6,794 nucleotides of DNA, from contig QMSC01000067.1 of NCBI GenBank assembly GCA_003649515.1, positions 1 through 6,794 on the forward strand, read 5' to 3'. Source of the stretch: Thermoprotei archaeon. GTDB taxonomy: Archaea > Thermoproteota > Thermoprotei > Thermofilales > B20-G17. Positions 1-4,603 of the stretch are shown here, piece by piece (position 1 is the stretch's first letter; the number at the start of each line of letters is the position of its first letter). Both the position numbers and the translations under genes were made by a program. The notes under the pieces are model-generated. The model was not told the origin of the DNA. It searched no databases and saw only the letters and a program-made list of their open reading frames with translations.

Positions 1-20
1 CATCTAAATAATTTACTGCC

Positions 21-791
21 TTAAGGAGTACCATGAGGAAGCTCGAATCGGGTGGGACTACCTTTTAGCATTTTAAGCTCTTTAATTGGCGGTATTTCCT
101 CCAGAAAATCCGGCGGTATTTTGCTCCAATCTATTCCCTTAGGCTTAGGAGCGATCCTCTTGACGCGTATTACCTTGGAAGGCGTCACAATGTAGTCCAC
201 TATCGTATCGTAGGGACTCGCATCTATGGGCTCCTCTATTACCTGGCAGTCATGTACCACGGCAATTATAGGAGTTTCATCATCTACTACCCCTATTTCC
301 CTAAGCATAGCCCATTCAAGATCGAAGTATCCGTGACCCTTACCGTAGCGTATTCCTTGAAGGTTTACTACGGAAGCTCCTGTGACGAGTAGGTCTACTC
401 TGCCCATTTCCACAATATCCCTCAACGTTACAGGTTTCCCAAAAATATCCGCTCCATCAAGCGTTGAAGCAAAATCCTCCTTGCCTACAGGCACAAGATC
501 CCTTGAGAGTAAGAGGAAACCCCTTTTTATGCCATAAGTTGGCATGATGAAGACCTTGTTGTCCAATATTGCGTATTCCCTAAGCTTCTGAAGACAATTG
601 TCGGGTGTTATGAAGAGGATCCGTGAATTCTTATAGACCTCCATCTCCCTGACACTCTTCGCGCACTTGTCACTTCCCTCAAAATCGGGAATAAACTCAG
701 CAAAGTTCCAGTGAAATCTCGAATCCGGTTTCGCGACCCTTATGAGTTTTTTCCAAACCTTTTCGCGTATCACATCCTTCCGACCACTCAT
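21..791 (-). CDS. 5-formyltetrahydrofolate cyclo-ligase-like protein, COG0212/MTHFSD paralog type
   Basis: A soluble protein of 256 residues in the 5-FTHF cyclo-ligase fold family. The substrate/phosphate loop is visible at residues 148-157 as RYGKGHGYFD, followed by LEWAM. From memory, GKGxGYxDLExAM, a downstream VHDCQV (179-184), VDYIVTP (198-204) and PKPKGI (215-220) match human MTHFSD and the COG0212 paralogs more closely than true MTHFS (usual loop GxGGGxYDR). COG0212 proteins tested in published work lacked cyclo-ligase activity and were linked genetically to thiamin metabolism, so a plain MTHFS label may be wrong. The ATG at 791 is chosen because it overlaps the EcfA stop as ATGA and has GGTGG 5 nt upstream (797-801). 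A GTG at 800 would add three residues but leaves no room for that site. It is the last gene of the ECF operon. The family call is firm; the reaction is not known. Confidence 0.88.
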   Translation of the reverse strand: MSGRKDVIREKVWKKLIRVAKPDSRFHWNFAEFIPDFEGSDKCAKSVREMEVYKNSRILFITPDNCLQKLREYAILDNKVFIMPTYGIKRGFLLLSRDLVPVGKEDFASTLDGADIFGKPVTLRDIVEMGRVDLLVTGASVVNLQGIRYGKGHGYFDLEWAMLREIGVVDDETPIIAVVHDCQVIEEPIDASPYDTIVDYIVTPSKVIRVKRIAPKPKGIDWSKIPPDFLEEIPPIKELKMLKGSPTRFELPHGTP

Positions 792-2500
792 GCAACCCAC
801 CTGACCGTTCTTAAAGCCTCCTCCACACTTAAAATACTAACATTTGGATTTATTTTAAGGAAGAGCCTTGTTATCTGAGGCGGTGTGAGCGCGCTGACGT
901 CAAGATCTTCAAGCCTTGCTAGGACGCTCCTAACGGAACCGTCGGCAATTATCTTTCCCTTAGACATTACTAGAACTCTTTTAGCGTATTCTGCGACAAG
1001 CCTCATATCGTGTGTTATGACTACGATCGTTTTTCCTTCATCATTCAAGGATTTTAAGAGTTCCATTATACTTCGAGATTGCACGTGATCCTGTCCTGTA
1101 GTCGGCTCATCGACTATAATAACTTCTGGCTTCATGGCTAGAACTGTTGCAACTGCAAGACGCTGACGCTGCCCCTTACTCAGGAAATATGGAGGAGTAC
1201 CTGCAAACTCCTTTAAGCCGAGCCTTTCCAGGACTTTTTCAACCCTCTCTTCTATCTCCTGAGGTGGAAGTCCCAGGTTTCTGAGAGCATACGCGCACTC
1301 GTCGTACACTGTTGTACAGAAAAGCTGATGATCTGGATTCTGATAGACATACCCCACTTTTAACGCGAGCTCGCTCACGCTTGCCTCACGCGTATCCTTA
1401 CCTAGAACAGTAACTCTCCCTTTCGTGGGCTTTAAAATTCCCACCATATGCTTTACTAGAGTAGTTTTGCCTGAGCCGTTGGCTCCTATTATGGCTATGA
1501 ACTCGCCCCTGAATACCTTAAGATCTACGCCTCTGAGCGCTACAGTTCCATCAGGATAAACATATTCAACGTTTTCAAATGATATTATAGGAGTGGACTT
1601 ACAGTTCTTTGAGGCGTCTTCAACGATTGGAGGGGTTACTGAAACTTTTAGCTTCGACATCGCTTCGTATGCCTCCTCGGGAGTTAGGGGGAGCTTGTTT
1701 GCTACGCTAAGCCCCCTATACTTGTTAAGTCTATAGAAGAACTCCGTGACCTGGGGAGGGTATACACCCGTCCTTATCAAGTACTCACACTTACTAAAAA
1801 GGCTTCTAGGGTCTTCTTGTGCCAGCACTCTTCCCTGATTAAGTAACAGGACCCTATCCGCGTACTTAGCCAGCTCCTCCACATTGTGTTCAACGACTAC
1901 TAAGGTCATGTCATGCTCTTCGCGTAACGTTTGGAGCACCTGAAATATCTCCCTCTTTCCGACGGGATCTAGGTCGGATGTAGGCTCGTCGAGAATAAGG
2001 ATTTTAGGAAGCTTCGCCAACATTGAGGCTATAGCTACGCGCTGTTTCTGTCCTCCTGAAAGCTCGAACGGATACTTGTCCTCGAAGCCCATCATACCGA
2101 CAACCTTTAACGCCCAGTAAGCCCTCTTAGCCATAGCCTCTCTGGGGAGACCTAAGTTCTCTAGGGGGAATACCACTTCATCTATTACGCGCATCGTCAC
2201 GAACTGTATATCGGGATCCTGGAACACTATACCAATATCTTCCATGATTCTATGAAGGGGATTTTTGGAAGTATCCTTCCCGAATACGAAGACCCTTCCC
2301 CTAATTTTGCCTCTAACAGCATGAGGTATAATCCCAGTTAAAGCTAGACAAAGGGTAGTTTTACCGGCGCCACTTGGACCAACTATGCCTAGGAACTCAC
2401 CCTCAGATACTTCCAAGTTAACGTCCTTTAAGACCCATTCTTTACTGCCCTGATACTTCCACCACAGCCCCTCAACCTTCAGGACGCAACGGCTATCCAT
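788..2500 (-). CDS. Energy-coupling factor transporter ATPase, fused tandem EcfA1-EcfA2
   Basis: One 570-residue chain contains both ATPase domains of an ECF (group II ABC) importer. These would sit on the cytoplasmic face and drive EcfT and the S component by ATP hydrolysis. Domain 1 has Walker A GPSGAGKTT (41-49), Q-loop FQDPD (93-97), signature LSGGQ (147-151), Walker B with D171/E172, and H-loop H205. Domain 2 has Walker A GANGSGKTT (339-347), Q-loop YQNPD (386-390), an altered signature LSKGQ (440-444), D464/E465, and H497. The FQDPD/YQNPD Q-loops are typical of EcfA proteins. Each domain ends in a related tail (PPQVTEFF at 248 and PPQITRLF at 540, then an EEA motif), which indicates tandem duplication. 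The ATG start has GGTGG 7 nt upstream (2508-2512) and overlaps the end of EcfT by 8 nt. Fused ATPases are also found in YkoD-type thiamin-precursor ECF systems, but fusion alone does not fix the substrate. Confidence 0.95.
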   Translation of the reverse strand: MDSRCVLKVEGLWWKYQGSKEWVLKDVNLEVSEGEFLGIVGPSGAGKTTLCLALTGIIPHAVRGKIRGRVFVFGKDTSKNPLHRIMEDIGIVFQDPDIQFVTMRVIDEVVFPLENLGLPREAMAKRAYWALKVVGMMGFEDKYPFELSGGQKQRVAIASMLAKLPKILILDEPTSDLDPVGKREIFQVLQTLREEHDMTLVVVEHNVEELAKYADRVLLLNQGRVLAQEDPRSLFSKCEYLIRTGVYPPQVTEFFYRLNKYRGLSVANKLPLTPEEAYEAMSKLKVSVTPPIVEDASKNCKSTPIISFENVEYVYPDGTVALRGVDLKVFRGEFIAIIGANGSGKTTLVKHMVGILKPTKGRVTVLGKDTREASVSELALKVGYVYQNPDHQLFCTTVYDECAYALRNLGLPPQEIEERVEKVLERLGLKEFAGTPPYFLSKGQRQRLAVATVLAMKPEVIIVDEPTTGQDHVQSRSIMELLKSLNDEGKTIVVITHDMRLVAEYAKRVLVMSKGKIIADGSVRSVLARLEDLDVSALTPPQITRLFLKINPNVSILSVEEALRTVRWVA

Positions 2501-3311
2501 TAAAAGGCCACCCCGGGAAAGTGAAAAGCCCGTACGACATCTTCAGGAAGAGGGTTAGGATGGGTATCGTTATCAGCGTGAGGGCTAATGCTATCCCTAA
2601 ACTACCTAGCTTAAACTCGTAGAAGTAGGACCTCTTACCCTTCAAGTTTAGGCCTTTAGCCTCGAGGACGTAGGTCAGCTCGAGCATTCTCCTTACAGCT
2701 AGGACCATTAGGGGGATGCTGAGGTTAACGTACTTCCTAGCTCTTTCAAGGATCCCGCCCTTATCCAGGGCCGTTCCGCGTAATATCATTGCATCGCGTA
2801 CTTTGAAGTAATCGTCAATGAAGATCGTTGCAAATCTGAAGGCTAAGCTCACGGTAAAGGCTAAGGCATAGGGTATTTTCAGCGATATAATGCCGTAGAT
2901 AATGTCGATGTCCCTAGTGACTGCCAGAACAAGAGTCGACCCTACGAGCATTAGCATAAATCGTCCTACCATTGAAAAGGCATACAGTAAAGTTCTATCA
3001 GTAACGTAAGTCCCCCAGGGGAACTCGTAGTATACCACGTTTCCGGGAATCTTGCTACCTAAAATATAGGAGAACATTATGGCTTGCGTAATGATCGCTG
3101 CGAAGAGTAGGAATTTCAGCAGGCGCGCTAGCGGTATCTTAGCGAGCTTGAAGAGGACTAGGACGCCTACAATGCTCAGCCACAGCACTGTGGGGGATTC
3201 GATGATCCACGCCTCAAGGTTGAAGAAGAGAAGCAGGAGGATCTTCAGCAGAGGATGAAGCCTATAAAGAGGCGAATTTTCCTCAACGTATAAGAAAAAA
3301 GTCCTCCTCAA
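2493..3311 (-). CDS. Energy-coupling factor transmembrane protein EcfT
   Basis: A 272-residue integral membrane protein that couples the ATPase pair to the substrate-binding S component. Hydrophobic segments lie at about residues 22-36, 41-56, 66-84, 108-131 and 236-257. Between them, the long cytoplasmic part carries the two EcfT coupling motifs in recognisable form: FRF...RDAMILRG (158-179) and IPLMVLAVRRMLELTYVLEAKG (starting at 199, ending at 220). The family's usual Ala-Arg-Gly triplets appear here as Leu-Arg-Gly and Ala-Lys-Gly, a conservative change. The start is a TTG at 3311, with GGGAGG 8 nt upstream (3320-3325) and no better in-frame ATG nearby. It follows the S component by 19 bp and overlaps the EcfA start, so coupled translation is likely. 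Family assignment is secure. Confidence 0.93.
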   Translation of the reverse strand: MRRTFFLYVEENSPLYRLHPLLKILLLLFFNLEAWIIESPTVLWLSIVGVLVLFKLAKIPLARLLKFLLFAAIITQAIMFSYILGSKIPGNVVYYEFPWGTYVTDRTLLYAFSMVGRFMLMLVGSTLVLAVTRDIDIIYGIISLKIPYALAFTVSLAFRFATIFIDDYFKVRDAMILRGTALDKGGILERARKYVNLSIPLMVLAVRRMLELTYVLEAKGLNLKGKRSYFYEFKLGSLGIALALTLITIPILTLFLKMSYGLFTFPGWPFNG

Positions 3312-3330
3312 TTAGGATTCCTCCCAGTAC

Positions 3331-3903
3331 CTATTTCCAGATGTACATGGGTGACTGTTTAACGTATTCCGTTAAGGTTTTCAGGAGTGGGGTGCCTACG
3401 ATGAGTATTGCAAGCGTATCGCCTATAAAGTAAGTGAGCACCCCCACCCACCAGAAGGGCCATGTGATTATACCGAAGAGTAGGTGTACCGTATGAACCC
3501 AAAGTCCACAAACGAGGCTTGCGATCATGACGGATACAATCCATACCGCGTAGTCCCTTTTCTCCTTAAGCTCAGGATTTGCTCTGAGGAGCTTAAATAT
3601 CACTAACGCAACTATTGGCGCAATGAAGTCTCCGAGCCCACCATCCATCCATATGTGTAGTGTGTATCCAAAGAAGTAGCCCATGGCGATCGTTGTAGCT
3701 ATGTGTCCTCCAAGCGCGCCCCAAACGCCGAACCATAAGGTCATGACAAAGTAGAAGCCTGCAGGTATCCAAAAGCCCGAGGCTGCAGGAAGGCCGGGTA
3801 TGGGAACTAGTATTATTGCGAAAAGTGCTAAGGGGAGGCATAGCCCTGCCGTAATGGCAGTAACTGCTATCTGCCTTATACCGAAAACTGGGGCGGATGC
3901 CAT
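3331..3903 (-). CDS. ECF transporter S component-like membrane protein, substrate unknown
   Basis: A very hydrophobic protein of 190 residues with about six membrane helices (roughly 11-34, 45-64, 66-84, 92-106, 118-146, 150-175). Size, helix count and position immediately before EcfT and EcfA fit the substrate-capture (S) subunit of an ECF importer. Two Gly-Asp pairs (GDFIAP at 91-96 and GDTLAI at 161-166) open helices in each half. The protein is rich in Trp (about ten), which suits binding of an aromatic ligand, but that is only suggestive. I do not recognise a named S-component family (it is not CbiM-, BioY- or RibU-like by eye). Thiamin or a thiamin precursor is an inference from the COG0212 gene in the same operon. 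The start is the ATG at 3903, because GGAGGTG lies 6 nt upstream (3910-3916). A GTG at 3912 would add three residues but lies right against the ribosome site. Confidence 0.75.
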   Translation of the reverse strand: MASAPVFGIRQIAVTAITAGLCLPLALFAIILVPIPGLPAASGFWIPAGFYFVMTLWFGVWGALGGHIATTIAMGYFFGYTLHIWMDGGLGDFIAPIVALVIFKLLRANPELKEKRDYAVWIVSVMIASLVCGLWVHTVHLLFGIITWPFWWVGVLTYFIGDTLAILIVGTPLLKTLTEYVKQSPMYIWK

Positions 3904-3909
3904 TTCACA

Positions 3910-3916
3910 CACCTCC
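3910..3916 (-). promoter_or_regulatory. Strong ribosome-binding site deciding the S-component start
   Basis: GGAGGTG, 6 nt before the ATG at 3903. It follows directly on the TAG stop of the upstream small gene. The alternative GTG at 3912 overlaps this site and is therefore unlikely to be used. Confidence 0.75.
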
Positions 3917-4149
3917 TAGATTTGTATCCATCCCATCCATATTTGGCCTATAAAGGCCACTATGAGCCACAGGAGGGCTACTTCAGCCAGCGTCTTGAAG
4001 ACCATGACGTAAAGGAAAATCGGCTTCTCCGAAATTACCTCACTAAAATGCTTTTTCAACACGCGCATGCTAATGAAATCGACAAATATCGTGACCGCTG
4101 TTAGCGCGAAAAACGTTAGAACGTAAAACGCAGTATAGGATAATCCCAT
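3916..4149 (-). CDS. Small two-helix membrane protein, first gene of the ECF operon
   Basis: A 77-residue protein with two predicted membrane helices (about 5-27 and 44-71) joined by a charged loop rich in Lys, Arg and Glu (29-43), which predicts a cytoplasmic loop and both ends outside. It is the promoter-proximal gene of the operon, 12 bp before the chosen S-component start, and its stop codon TAG adjoins that gene's ribosome-binding site. The function is not recognised. By position it could be an accessory subunit of the importer, comparable in size and helix number to CbiN of cobalt ECF systems, but no CbiN sequence signature is seen and the neighbouring S protein is not CbiM-like. The ATG at 4149 has GAGGG 6 nt upstream. 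The tight operon spacing and coherent membrane-protein composition make a real gene likely. Confidence 0.72.
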   Translation of the reverse strand: MGLSYTAFYVLTFFALTAVTIFVDFISMRVLKKHFSEVISEKPIFLYVMVFKTLAEVALLWLIVAFIGQIWMGWIQI

Positions 4150-4182
4150 GTGTTTCCCTCAGGAGATTACTTTGCGAACAGC

Positions 4183-4190
4183 TTATAAAA
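4183..4190 (-). promoter_or_regulatory. Archaeal TATA box of the five-gene ECF operon
   Basis: TTTTATAA on the minus strand, preceded by purine-rich AAAAGAAAA as a likely BRE. The transcript start is expected near 4160, about 10 nt before the ATG at 4149, so the mRNA would have a very short leader that barely includes the GAGGG at 4156-4160. No other promoter of this quality is seen between the downstream genes, which supports one transcript down to position 21. Confidence 0.6.
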
Positions 4191-4214
4191 TTTTCTTTTA
4201 AAAAACGGTTAAAA

Positions 4215-4239
4215 TAAATGAAGTTTACCTATTCATTTA
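4215..4239. repeat. Perfect 8-bp inverted repeat upstream of the ECF operon promoter
   Basis: TAAATGAA (4215-4222) and TTCATTTA (4232-4239) are perfect reverse complements around a 9-nt spacer. The repeat lies about 25-50 bp upstream of the TATA box. A related, weaker pair, AATGAA (4286-4291) and TTCATT (4304-4309), occurs further upstream. It could be a dimeric regulator's operator, or part of transcription termination for thyA. AT-rich intergenic DNA produces short palindromes by chance, so confidence in a function is low. Confidence 0.35.
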
Positions 4240-4257
4240 AATAATCAAACAAAATAA
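4240..4257 (-). terminator. Possible T-rich terminator after thyA
   Basis: After the thyA stop at 4367, the minus strand holds the T-rich stretch TATTTTGTTTGATTATTT about 110-130 nt downstream, with a second T6 run at 4200-4205. Archaeal termination commonly uses such T tracts without a hairpin. Either could end the thyA transcript before the ECF promoter. The rest of the 217-bp gap (4258-4366) shows no ORF, tRNA or recognisable riboswitch. Confidence 0.3.
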
Positions 4258-4366
4258 CTTTAGGCATACACCCCATCCCACTTGAAATGAATGTGAGAAG
4301 TAGTTCATTGAGGAGTATAGTAGGATAGTTTCTCAATTCCCCTCATTTTCGTGGGAGCAGGATCGA

Positions 4367-4603
4367 TTATCTGAAGGCCATCCTAAGAAAATCTTGGGTA
4401 GTCAGCCAGTATCGCTTACTGACCCCAGTCTCTATCTGCTCTACGAACTTCTCGACCCACTTCCAGTCCCTTCCGTAGACGTGATATGAGTCCGCTATGT
4501 GAAGGTAGTAGCCTGGTTCTACGCCGAGGCTCTCTGCAACGCTTTTCTGAAGCTCTGTAAAAGCGTACATGTTCATAAAAGCTGCCTTTAAAGCATCGTT
4601 ACT
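4367..4603 (-). pseudogene. thyA: C-terminal extein of thymidylate synthase, cut off by a frameshift
   Basis: This segment encodes the last 78 residues of thymidylate synthase, starting at the +1 Ser of intein 2 (SNDALKAAFMNMYAF). It holds conserved active-site features: Asp of the R-S-x-D motif, the Asn of AAFMNMYAF that contacts the uracil ring, and the His and Tyr of DSYHVYG that hold the dUMP ribose. It ends in a TAA at 4367-4369. It is in a different frame from the upstream 715-codon ORF because of the lesion at about 4648-4650. A gene caller would start it at the ATG at 4576, giving a 69-residue fragment. That ATG corresponds to an internal Met of the enzyme and has no convincing ribosome-binding site, so it is probably not an independent gene. 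Confidence 0.88.

Noticed and set aside
885..1088. Plus-strand ORF of 67 codons opposite the second EcfA domain
   Set aside because: It is antisense to intact ABC ATPase motifs, with low-complexity Ser/Thr/Leu content typical of a reverse-frame shadow.
3359..3841. Two minus-strand ORFs (61 and 82 codons) in another frame of the S-component gene
   Set aside because: They overlap the better-supported membrane protein completely and have no ribosome-binding site; the S-component frame has a GGAGGTG site and coherent helices.
4150..4366. Possible TPP riboswitch ahead of the ECF operon
   Set aside because: The conserved THI-box segments were looked for on the minus strand and not found, and the TATA box position leaves a leader of only about 10 nt.
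4367..4576. The 69-codon ORF starting at 4576 as an independent small gene
   Set aside because: Its sequence is the C-terminal third of thymidylate synthase, its start is an internal Met, and the frame continues upstream through SNDALKAAF into the intein 2 end.
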